Positions 47,896 to 55,643 of a stretch of 64,000 nt of DNA are shown here, one piece after another. The stretch comes from Micromonospora sonchi (GTDB lineage Bacteria > Actinomycetota > Actinomycetes > Mycobacteriales > Micromonosporaceae). The stretch spans positions 124,001 through 188,000 of the forward strand of contig NZ_BMNB01000001.1 in NCBI RefSeq assembly GCF_014646235.1. The letters run 5' to 3'. The number at the start of each line of letters is the position of its first letter. The first letter of the stretch is position 1. A model generated the notes under the pieces. The model saw nothing but the letters and a program-made list of their open reading frames with translations. It made no database searches and had not been told where the DNA came from. The translations under genes and the position numbers were made by a program.

Positions 47896-49023
47896 TCACC
47901 CGCCCTGCGGCACGAGGGCGGCCTGCCAGGGCAGGCCGTGCATCTGCTGGGTCGCCTCGGCGAGTAGGTACGCGGCAAGGTAGCGCTCCAGCGGAGTCAC
48001 GTCGATCAGCGCCACCAACTGGTAGAGCATGTTGGTGCAGAACCGGTACACCTGGAACTCGGGGGTCGCCGCCAGCCGCTGGAAACCCCACGCCTGCAAC
48101 GCCTGGTGGTACGCGCTGGCGCCCCGCCGGCTCAGGTTCCACCGGATGGCGGTCGCCTCGTCGAACGACTCCGTCCTGCGTACGAACTCCGCGGAGAACC
48201 GACCACCGAGGCCGACCTGGTCGTGGGTACGCCGGGCGATACGCCACGCGGCGGCGCTCCAGGCCCGCCACGCCTCGGCGACCGGGTCGGCCGGGTCGGG
48301 GGTGGCGGCCTGCCGCACCAGCTCGCGGTACCGGTCACCGGCCCGCTCGGCGAAGCGTGCGAACTGGGCGCGCACCGGCGCCTGTTCACCGAAGAGGAAG
48401 TCCTCGACGTGCGAGAGGAAGGTGTGGTAGCCCGACAGCAGCCTGTCCGGCCAGGTGTCGGCGTGTGCCGCCATCGCCGTCACCACGACACCCACCCGCG
48501 CCCCGGGGGCGTCGCCGACCTGTGCCAGCGCGTTCAGCGACACGCGTACCGGCGCCAACCCCTCGGCCAGGATGTCGGCCCGGCAGTCGACCGCCGCGGG
48601 CGTACCGAGCAGCGCGGCGAGCGTGCGCTGGTCACCTGCGGTCACCAGGACGGTGTTGTCCGGGTGGATCGGGTCGTACGGCGGCAGCAGCAACTCGGCC
48701 TTCCCGGCGGCTTCGGCGCGGCGCAGCAGCTCCCGGGGGTCGAGGCCGGCCCGCGACGGCGAGGCGGCCAGGTGATCGCGGAGCCGGCCGGCGATCTCGT
48801 CGGCGGCGGCGCGTCGGTCGGCGGCGGGTCCGCGCAGCCGGATCCGCACGTGCGGCCCGTGCAACCAGTGCCGCTCCAGGTGCACCGCCAGCCCGGCCCG
48901 GCGTGCCTGATCGACGGCGGGCAGGACGGCGCGGCGCAGCAGGGGCGCCACGTGCTCCTCGTGGTAGTGACACACCACGTCCGTGGTAGAGGCGAAGCCC
49001 ATTGTGGGCGCGGGCTCAGACAT
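47896..49023 (-). CDS. Thiopeptide pyridine synthase-like protein (LazC/TbtD-like)
   Basis: 375 residues, LanB C-terminal-like fold of the TIGR03891 kind (HYHEEHVAPLLRRAVLPAVDQ then LERHWLHGPHVRIRL, and a late FCTNMLYQLVALIDVTPLERYLAAYLLAE). In thiopeptide clusters one such protein eliminates glutamate and another catalyses the [4+2] cycloaddition of two dehydroalanines to a pyridine, releasing the leader. Because the elimination role fits the LazF-like fusion, pyridine synthase is the better guess here. The ATG lies 8 nt inside the end of the LanB gene. Confidence 0.78.
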   Translation of the reverse strand: MSEPAPTMGFASTTDVVCHYHEEHVAPLLRRAVLPAVDQARRAGLAVHLERHWLHGPHVRIRLRGPAADRRAAADEIAGRLRDHLAASPSRAGLDPRELLRRAEAAGKAELLLPPYDPIHPDNTVLVTAGDQRTLAALLGTPAAVDCRADILAEGLAPVRVSLNALAQVGDAPGARVGVVVTAMAAHADTWPDRLLSGYHTFLSHVEDFLFGEQAPVRAQFARFAERAGDRYRELVRQAATPDPADPVAEAWRAWSAAAWRIARRTHDQVGLGGRFSAEFVRRTESFDEATAIRWNLSRRGASAYHQALQAWGFQRLAATPEFQVYRFCTNMLYQLVALIDVTPLERYLAAYLLAEATQQMHGLPWQAALVPQGG

Positions 49024-51616
49024 GATTCACCGCCGGGACGTAGGTTTCCAACATCAACTCCACCAGCCGTGACGGGTCGGTGTGCCCGGTGGGGCGGGGC
49101 AACGCCTCCTCGATCATCGGCGGCCCGTCGATCCGCGCCAGCCAGCGCGGAAGGCTGCGCAGATGCAGCGGATTGGCCAGGTCGACGAACTGCGGTTTGG
49201 GTCGCGCGAGCATGGCCTTGAGCGAGGCCGGCTGCGCAACGGTGGGGCCGGCCGCTCGCAGGAACACCTGATCCGGCAGCGACCAGGCGGCGCGCAGCTC
49301 GGCGACAGCGGCCACCGACGGCCCGGCCGAACACACGGCCCGCAGATGCTCCGCAGCCCCGGCATCGAGCCGCCAGCGTCGACGGCCGAGCACCACCTGA
49401 CCGTGGCGTAGCCGGTCACCGACCACCGCCTGGCCGCCCGGCCCGGACACGGTACGGGTGGGCGCGAGACGGTGAAGTCCGGCGGTTCCCGATGCCAGAT
49501 CGGCCAGCAGCGCAGCTACCCGGGCCGGCAGCACCTGCGGAGTGAGGAAGCCGAGGTAGAGGATGTTGAGCAGGTCCCCGCTCGCCCGGTCACAGAGCCG
49601 GAGCTGATCGCTGACGGGATCGTGCACGAGATCCAGCCCACCGGGGTCGAGCCCACCGAGCCGGGGATCGTCACTGATCTCCTCCTCGAGCAGGAGCGGA
49701 TGCAGATTGGCGTTGAACCCGTGCACCGGGCGGAACTGGGCCGTACGGCCGGGAAGCATCCGCCGCACCTGGCGGGTCACCGCCGCCGCCAGCTCGCCAT
49801 CGCCGAAGAGATCCAGGAACCGGCTGGTGAAGCGGCCCCAGCCACCGTAGACATGGTTGAGATAGAAGGCGCCGTCCGGCCCGGGCTGGCCGAAGAAGGC
49901 GTACGACGCCGGGCGCTCCCGCGTCCACTCGGGCAGCTCGACGACGAGGTCGGCGGGCAGTTCCGCGCCGTCCTCGCCCGGCCGCACCGACTCGATGACC
50001 TGCTGGCGTAGCCGGAGCAGCTTTGCGATGTCAGCGGGGGTGTCCCCGCCGTCGGGTGCACCGAGCATCGCCGCGAACTCGCCGTCGCCGGAGTCGACCT
50101 GGGCGAAGAAGCTGCCCGGGTCGGTACAGCGGCCCCCGGGACCGTACTGCTGCAGAAAGCGGTGCTGCAGGGCACGCCGAGCCAGCTGGTCCGGGTCGAA
50201 CAGCACCGCCAGCCGGGTCACCGTGTCCAGGTCGGCGGTGGACACCGGCGGCCGGGCCAGCCGTACCGGCCGGGGCAGGACGACGTCCTCGGTGGCCGGT
50301 GCGTGCTGCGGCGCGGCGGCCACCCCGAAACCGTCCAGTAGCCGACGCCAGTCCCGGTCGAGCTGCCGCACCGCCGGGCCACGGCGAGCGGCGTCGAGGT
50401 CGGCCAGGCTGCGTACCCGCTGGTCGATCCGGCGTACCGCGACGGCGGCCTCGGGCGCGTCGGTACGCTCCAGCCAGTCGGCGAGCGCGGTGAGCGCGCG
50501 CGGGTCGTGCTCGTGCGCCGGTGGCACCGCGACGAGCATGCCCTGCTCGCACAGTTGGGTCACGAAGCGACGGGCCTGCGCCGGAGTGGATGCCGTGGCC
50601 AACGCCGCGACGAGTTCCTCCGCCGGCCGACCGGCCGGCGCCGCCCGCAGCAGCCGGATCACCGCGGCCACCGCCGGCTTCAGCGGCAGCCGTACCCGTT
50701 CCTCCCGCACCACCGACCCGCGTGCGGGGTCGGTCGACAGGCGTTCCCGGTAGTACTGCACGTGCCCGTCCTGCTCCTGCAGGGCCGGCGCGAGGCGGTG
50801 CACGGTACGCAGCAGCCGGTCGGGTTGGCTGGCCGCCGCCAGGAACACGCTCGCCATCAGCCCGGTCGGGGGGCGGATGACCCCGACCGGCGGACCCGCG
50901 ACGGCGAGGTCCACGCCGTACGGGTGGCTGCCCGGGGCCACGGGCGGGCCGGCCTGCACCGGCCAGCGCGCCCAGCCGACGACGGTGAACCAGGACAGCG
51001 GGCTGGTCCGGGTGACCGCACGCAGGGCGTACCGCAGCACGGTCGGTTCCGATCTGCGGTCCCGGTGGTCCGGATCGCCGCCGTGGGCTGCGGTGCGCAA
51101 CACCGCAGCCTGAAGGTCCGGCCCGGTCAGCGCCACGGCTCGGCCGACCGGCTCGGTAGCGCAGAGCCTGGCGAGCGCGCCACGTTCCGCCGCCAGGGCC
51201 GCCGCGGTGGCGTCGGGGAGTTCGGCGTGCAGGCGGTCGACCTCGGCGCGGATCGCCAGCCAGCGGTGCAGCAGCGGCATCTCGGCCGACAGTTCGGCCA
51301 CGAGGGGACGCAGCTTCGCATGGGGCGACCGGTTGTTGTGGATGTCGCGGCGCAGCGGCAGCAACACCGACCGGCTGTGCGCGGGGGAGCTCTGGCCGGC
51401 CAACCGGTACAGCTGCTCGGTCAACTGCGGCGCGAGATCCCGCCCCTCGGCCAGCAGCGCCACCAGCGTCTCCTGCCTGCGCCGCAGCCGATGCGACGTC
51501 GCCGGCTCCGGCGGCGTGTCGAACGCCGCCGCCCGGACCAGGACGTACGGGGCCACCTCGACCGGGCCGGCCGGCCGTGGCGGTGCCCCGACCGGCTCGC
51601 GCAGTGCGGACACCAT
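49016..51616 (-). CDS. LanB-type lantibiotic dehydratase, tRNA-dependent glutamylation domain (LazB/TbtB-like)
   Basis: 866 residues, matching the N-terminal (glutamylation) part of split LanB enzymes without the elimination domain. Signs: YVLVRAAAFD near the start, LRYALRAVTRTSPLSWFTVVGWA (the TSPxSxFT motif) near 190-215, and TRQVRRMLPGRTAQFRPVHGFNANLHPLLLEEEISDDPR in the second half. It transfers glutamate from Glu-tRNA to core Ser/Thr. The ATG follows GGAGG and lies 90 nt after the precursor stop. Translationally coupled to the next gene. Confidence 0.9.
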   Translation of the reverse strand: MVSALREPVGAPPRPAGPVEVAPYVLVRAAAFDTPPEPATSHRLRRRQETLVALLAEGRDLAPQLTEQLYRLAGQSSPAHSRSVLLPLRRDIHNNRSPHAKLRPLVAELSAEMPLLHRWLAIRAEVDRLHAELPDATAAALAAERGALARLCATEPVGRAVALTGPDLQAAVLRTAAHGGDPDHRDRRSEPTVLRYALRAVTRTSPLSWFTVVGWARWPVQAGPPVAPGSHPYGVDLAVAGPPVGVIRPPTGLMASVFLAAASQPDRLLRTVHRLAPALQEQDGHVQYYRERLSTDPARGSVVREERVRLPLKPAVAAVIRLLRAAPAGRPAEELVAALATASTPAQARRFVTQLCEQGMLVAVPPAHEHDPRALTALADWLERTDAPEAAVAVRRIDQRVRSLADLDAARRGPAVRQLDRDWRRLLDGFGVAAAPQHAPATEDVVLPRPVRLARPPVSTADLDTVTRLAVLFDPDQLARRALQHRFLQQYGPGGRCTDPGSFFAQVDSGDGEFAAMLGAPDGGDTPADIAKLLRLRQQVIESVRPGEDGAELPADLVVELPEWTRERPASYAFFGQPGPDGAFYLNHVYGGWGRFTSRFLDLFGDGELAAAVTRQVRRMLPGRTAQFRPVHGFNANLHPLLLEEEISDDPRLGGLDPGGLDLVHDPVSDQLRLCDRASGDLLNILYLGFLTPQVLPARVAALLADLASGTAGLHRLAPTRTVSGPGGQAVVGDRLRHGQVVLGRRRWRLDAGAAEHLRAVCSAGPSVAAVAELRAAWSLPDQVFLRAAGPTVAQPASLKAMLARPKPQFVDLANPLHLRSLPRWLARIDGPPMIEEALPRPTGHTDPSRLVELMLETYVPAVNHV

Positions 51617-51706
51617 GACGCCTCCTACAGCAGGCGCGGCTCGCGGTCGGGACCACGAGCCGCGCTGTGGGACAAGGTTCTCGCGCCCGGACGTGTCCGG
51701 TGCGTC

Positions 51707-51898
51707 CTACTGGGGCATGGTCGACGAGCAGGAGGAGTAGCCCAGCCACCTCCAGACGACGGAAGTGCTCGCCGACGCGCCGGTCTCCGGCAGCGCCACG
51801 GAGTCACGTACGAGGTGCACCTCGGCCAGGTCGGAGACGTCGAGGTCGGACAGGTCGAGGTCTTGCAGGTCGGCCAGGGTGGCTCCGATTTCCGGCAT
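51707..51898 (-). CDS. Thiopeptide-type precursor peptide (LazA-like)
   Basis: 63 residues. ATG with TTGGAG eight bases upstream. The acidic leader MPEIGATLADLQDLDLSDLD continues VSDLAEVHLVRDSVALPETGA, very like thiopeptide leaders (repeated LDLSDLD, ending ETGA). The core starts with Ser after GA and is rich in Ser/Thr: SASTS, then VVWRWLGY, then SSCSST, ending MPQ. It has a single Cys (core position 16), directly preceded by two Ser, the Ser-Cys pattern that gives a thiazole next to the pyridine. Two Trp and one Tyr are unusual. Operon position just before LanB supports the call. Cleavage site is inferred. Confidence 0.88.
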   Translation of the reverse strand: MPEIGATLADLQDLDLSDLDVSDLAEVHLVRDSVALPETGASASTSVVWRWLGYSSCSSTMPQ

Positions 51899-51994
51899 GC
51901 TCGAACTCCAATTCGGATCAACGAGACGGACTGACGCCATCGTTGCCGAGGGTTGCTTCGGAAATGTTGTGGTTCGGCTGTGACGCGGGGCGTG

Positions 51995-52013
51995 CCGCCA
52001 ACGGCGTTGGCGG
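51995..52013 (-). promoter_or_regulatory. Hairpin before the precursor gene
   Basis: A 19-nt perfect palindrome with 9-bp arms (CCGCCAACG and CGTTGGCGG) and one central base, 3 nt after the nucleotidyltransferase stop and about 95 nt before the precursor start. It could be an attenuator or processing site giving the precursor its own expression level, or an operator. Confidence 0.5.
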
Positions 52014-52016
52014 GGA

Positions 52017-52628
52017 TCAGCCCGGTGCCGGTGGGACGTCCAGCATGCTCGCCAGCCGGTCGAGGGCCTCGTGGCCTTGCTGCCGTTGCAGGCCAGCGAG
52101 CGGATCCCCGAGATGCGGCCCCTGCTGCGCGAGCATGGGAGCGAACTCGCGCAGGATGAGAGCGCGGTCGAGCCGGTCGCCCTGCCGGGCCACGATGCCC
52201 GCCACATCGAGCCAGTCCCGCTCGCGGCCGGACAGGGCCTTGTGCACCACCAGGTCCTCGGCGCTGAACGTGCGCAGCGCGACCCCGTCGACCTGCCACG
52301 GCGAGGCCCGCCGCACGATCCGGCCGAGGCGTCTGGACGTGCCGAGTACGGCGTCGACCGCGACCCGGTCGGCCGCCCAGATCTGGACGACCCGGCAGTC
52401 GCGGGCGAACTGTCGCGAGTTGTCGAAGCGTGCGGCGAACCGGGCGAAGAGCGCGTCGGCCACCGCCGTCTCGGCGCCGTAGCCGGCCAGGACGATCAGG
52501 TCGACGTCCTTGGTCGGGCGCGGCCGGCCCCAGCGTCGTACGGCGAGCCCGCCGACGAAGCAGTAGCCCCAGTCGCGTTCGTGGCACACCTGCTGCACCG
52601 CCGCGGCGGCGGCGACCAACCGGTTCAT
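52017..52628 (-). CDS. Nucleotidyltransferase-like protein (AbiEii/MNT type), copy 2
   Basis: 203 residues from ATG (MNRLVAAAAAVQQVCHERDWGYCFVGG); upstream in-frame codons belong to other genes. The motif GGLAVRRWGRPRPTKDVDLIV matches the hG(G/S)-DxD active site of minimal nucleotidyltransferases. It is highly similar to its upstream neighbour, so it is a tandem duplicate. The start overlaps that gene's stop (ATGA). Its position inside the thiopeptide operon suggests tailoring, self-protection or tRNA-related control. Target unknown. Confidence 0.8.
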   Translation of the reverse strand: MNRLVAAAAAVQQVCHERDWGYCFVGGLAVRRWGRPRPTKDVDLIVLAGYGAETAVADALFARFAARFDNSRQFARDCRVVQIWAADRVAVDAVLGTSRRLGRIVRRASPWQVDGVALRTFSAEDLVVHKALSGRERDWLDVAGIVARQGDRLDRALILREFAPMLAQQGPHLGDPLAGLQRQQGHEALDRLASMLDVPPAPG

Positions 52629-53269
52629 CTGGCTGCCTCCCGGTCGCCGATGCCCAGCAGCTTTCTCAGTCGGTCGACGGCCTCGCCGGTGTCCCGGTGT
52701 CGAATCCAGGAGAGTGGATCGCCGAGATGGTGCCCCTGGCCGCGTACCGGGCCGAACTCGCGCAGGATGAGATCGCGGTCGAGCCGGTCGCCCTGCCGGG
52801 CGACGATTCCCGCCAGGTCGATCCAGTCGCGCTCGCGATCCGACAGCGCCTTCTTCACGATCAGGTCCTCGGCGCCGCAGGTCAGCAGCCGGGCCTCGCC
52901 GACCTCCCACCATGACGCCCGTCGGAGCATCCGGAGCAGCCCGCGCGACGTACCGAGCGCCACGTCGACGGAGACGCCGTTGGTGGCCCACATCTGCACG
53001 ACCCGACGAGCCAGTGCGATCTCGCGCGAGTCGTCGGCGCGCGCGGCGAACCGGGCGAACAGCCCGTCGGCCACCCTCGCCTCGGCGCCGTAGCCGGTCA
53101 GGATGACCAGGTCGACATCCTCGACCGGGCGCGGCCGACCCCAGCGTCGTACGGCGAGCCCGCCGACGAAGCAGTAGCCCCAGTCGTGGTCGTGGCACAC
53201 CTGCGCAACCGCCGTCGCAGCGGCGACCAGCGGCTCGTCGGGCGCTTCGTCGGTCTCCGTCGATGACAA
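52625..53269 (-). CDS. Nucleotidyltransferase-like protein (AbiEii/MNT type), copy 1
   Basis: 214 residues. The start is a TTG six bases after GGGAGG (MSSTETDEAPDEPLVAAATAV); no ATG or GTG fits as well. GGLAVRRWGRPRPVEDVDLVI is the same MNT motif as in the copy behind it; the two share most residues along their length. Located 12 nt after the ABC permease gene, on the same strand, so likely in the same transcript. Confidence 0.8.
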   Translation of the reverse strand: MSSTETDEAPDEPLVAAATAVAQVCHDHDWGYCFVGGLAVRRWGRPRPVEDVDLVILTGYGAEARVADGLFARFAARADDSREIALARRVVQMWATNGVSVDVALGTSRGLLRMLRRASWWEVGEARLLTCGAEDLIVKKALSDRERDWIDLAGIVARQGDRLDRDLILREFGPVRGQGHHLGDPLSWIRHRDTGEAVDRLRKLLGIGDREAAR

Positions 53270-53281
53270 GGTGGGCCTCCC

Positions 53282-54478
53282 TCACCGTACGATGCCGCGA
53301 CGCAACCACCGCGTGCCGAGCGTGAACAGCACCACCGCGAACCCGGCGAGGACGCCGAGTTGGGGCGCGATGTCGGTGATGCCGCCACCGTGCCGCACCA
53401 GCTCGGTGAAGCCCTGGTACGCCCAGGCGTGCGGGGTGAACGAGGCCACCGTCCGGGCCGGACCGCCGAGCAGCTCCAGCGGGACCATGGCGCCGCCGGC
53501 CGCACCCAGCCCCAGCCCGAGGCCGAGGCAGATCCCCAGTGCCGGGCCCTCGTTGCGCAGCACCGCCCCCACCAGCATCGCCACGCCGCTGGCGACCAGG
53601 CAGAAGAGCACCAGCAGGGCGGCGGCCGCGGGTGGGCTGCCCCAGTCGACTCCGAACAGCAGCGCCGAGCCGGCCATCACGATCAGCCCCTGCGTGAGGG
53701 CGATACCGAACCGACCCAGTGCCTCGCCGGCCACGATGGTGCCGGCCGTGGTGGGTGTGGCGTACATGCGTCGGGTTATTCCGCGACGGCGGGTCTCGAT
53801 CACCCGCAGCGCGGCGGTCAGCGAGGTGAGGAAGACGTACAGCAGGAGCATGGACGGGGCCATCAGGGCGTACGGGTTGATTCCGTCCGGGAACGGGGTG
53901 GTGCCGACGGTGTCGGCCACCACCGTGACGCCGGGAACCTCGACCGTCCCGGTCCGGTCCAGGTTCTGTCGGAACGTTCCGGCGTTCTCGCCCGTGGCGA
54001 CCTGCGCCGCGCGGACCAGCGTCGCCTGCTGGCTGATCACCGCGCGCACCCACACCCCGAGGTCGGCGGCGGTCGGGTTGCTGGGCCGCGCCAGGTACTC
54101 GACGGTTGCCTGGCCGCCTGAGCTGACCACCGCGTCCAGCTCGGCGGGAATCACCAGTCCCGCGTCGGCCCTTCCGCGCTGCACGTCGGTGCGCAACTGG
54201 TCGGCGCCCACCAGTTCGATCACCGTGAGGCGGTCGTCGGCGTCGAGGGCGTCGACGAGGCGCTGCGCCACGAGGCCGTTTCCCTCGTTGACCACCGCCA
54301 GTCGGGGCGGCTGACCACCGCCGAACTGTAGGCCCAGCACGAACACGAACAACAGTGGCGCGACGATCACCCAGAAGACGCTGAGCCGCTGCCGGAAGAG
54401 CAGCCGCAGCTGCACCCCGGCGATCGCGAACACCGTGCGGATCCGGCGCGGCCTGATCCGGAACTGCGGCGATGTCAC
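53282..54478 (-). CDS. ABC-2 type permease
   Basis: 398 residues. One N-terminal membrane helix (VFWVIVAPLLFVFVLGLQFGG), an extracytoplasmic domain of about 150 residues, then five to six helices (MLLLYVFLTSLTAALRVIETRRRGITRRMYATPTTAG). Second permease of an exporter with the genes upstream; starts by ATGA overlap. Probable job: export of, or immunity to, the thiopeptide. Confidence 0.88.
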   Translation of the reverse strand: MTSPQFRIRPRRIRTVFAIAGVQLRLLFRQRLSVFWVIVAPLLFVFVLGLQFGGGQPPRLAVVNEGNGLVAQRLVDALDADDRLTVIELVGADQLRTDVQRGRADAGLVIPAELDAVVSSGGQATVEYLARPSNPTAADLGVWVRAVISQQATLVRAAQVATGENAGTFRQNLDRTGTVEVPGVTVVADTVGTTPFPDGINPYALMAPSMLLLYVFLTSLTAALRVIETRRRGITRRMYATPTTAGTIVAGEALGRFGIALTQGLIVMAGSALLFGVDWGSPPAAAALLVLFCLVASGVAMLVGAVLRNEGPALGICLGLGLGLGAAGGAMVPLELLGGPARTVASFTPHAWAYQGFTELVRHGGGITDIAPQLGVLAGFAVVLFTLGTRWLRRGIVR

Positions 54479-55641
54479 GGCCTCACCAGCTTTCCGATCC
54501 GCAGCAAGGTCAGGGAGAACGTCGCTGCCGCCAGGCCCAGCAGGACCACGACCGGAACGACGACCGCCCGCAGGTCACCGCCGGCCAGATCGGTCAGACC
54601 CTGGAGGAACCACCGGTGCGGGGTGGCGTAGCTCAGCACGGCCAGACCCTCCACCCGCGCCAGCGGCGCGAACGTGCCGCCGAACATGCCCATCAGCACC
54701 GCCAGCGTCGACATCCAGCCGGTCGCCTGCTCGGTCGTCCGGGCCGCCGTGGCGACCAGCGCCATCAGCCCGGTCGCGGCCAGCACCAGCGCCGTCACCA
54801 GCGCGGCCACGCCCAGCGGGGGTCCCCACCGCGCACCGATGAGCAACGTCGACGACACCATCAGCACGCTCATCGCCACGAGGCCGATCCCGACCCCACC
54901 CAGCAGCTTGCCGACCAGGATGGTCGGCCGGCGGACCGGCGCGGCCAGCAGCCGGGGCATCGTGCCGGTGGTCCGCTCCGCCAGGATCGTGCTGACGCTG
55001 AGCATCGCCACGAAGAACAGGAAGAACACCGCCATCCCGGCCGGGTAGAAGGTGCGGCTGGCCAGCTCGTGGTCGGCGGTGCTGCCGGCGGACACCGTCA
55101 GCGGTGGGGGCAGCGCCTGCACCCGGGCCGCGAACCCGGCCGGATCGTCGACCCGGCCGCCGCCGGCGACGGTGACCGCCACCGCGAGTCGGCCGCCGCG
55201 GACCTCGGTGGCGTAGGACTGGGCGATCTCCCGTGCCACGTACGCGGCGATCGGGGAGTCGACGTCGCCCAGCACTCGCAGGGTGGCGGTGCGGCCGGCC
55301 GCGATGTCGGCCGAGAAGCCGGCCGGGACGATGAACGCGGCGTCGACCGCGCCGCGGTCGACCATCCGGGTGGCCTCGGTGGCCGCGGCGACCCGCTGTA
55401 CGTCGAACGTGGACTCCGCGGTCAGCGCGCCGAGGACGTCGGTGACGAAGGCGTTCGCCGCCGGCCCCCGGTCCTCGTCGGCCACCACGTAGCGGGCCTG
55501 GAATCCCCCGCCGGGATCGTCCAGGACGGTACTGAACAGGACGGCCAGGCCCAGCGGAAGAACGATCCCGAAGAGCAGCAGGGTGCTGTTGCGCAGGTGC
55601 AGCCGTAGATCCTTGGTGGCGATGACGAAAATCTGTCGCAT
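54475..55641 (-). CDS. ABC-2 type permease
   Basis: 388 residues, same topology as the next permease: first helix LLLFGIVLPLGLAVLFSTVL, a large extracytoplasmic loop, then helices from about residue 190 (VFFLFFVAMLSVSTILAERTTGTMPRLLAAPVRRPTILVG). The ATG start lies 2 nt after the ATPase stop. With the other permease it forms a heterodimeric exporter. Confidence 0.88.
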   Translation of the reverse strand: MRQIFVIATKDLRLHLRNSTLLLFGIVLPLGLAVLFSTVLDDPGGGFQARYVVADEDRGPAANAFVTDVLGALTAESTFDVQRVAAATEATRMVDRGAVDAAFIVPAGFSADIAAGRTATLRVLGDVDSPIAAYVAREIAQSYATEVRGGRLAVAVTVAGGGRVDDPAGFAARVQALPPPLTVSAGSTADHELASRTFYPAGMAVFFLFFVAMLSVSTILAERTTGTMPRLLAAPVRRPTILVGKLLGGVGIGLVAMSVLMVSSTLLIGARWGPPLGVAALVTALVLAATGLMALVATAARTTEQATGWMSTLAVLMGMFGGTFAPLARVEGLAVLSYATPHRWFLQGLTDLAGGDLRAVVVPVVVLLGLAAATFSLTLLRIGKLVRP

Positions 55642-55643
55642 GG

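Noticed and set aside
43419..51898. Goadsporin-type linear azole peptide cluster
   Set aside because: The elimination-dehydrogenase fusion, the extra TIGR03891-like protein and the leader ending in ETGA fit lactazole-type thiopeptides better, and no SRP-like immunity gene is present.
52017..54053. 678-codon extended reading of the second nucleotidyltransferase
   Set aside because: The extra N-terminus is the out-of-frame shadow of the permease and first nucleotidyltransferase; ATG at 52628 gives a standard-size protein.
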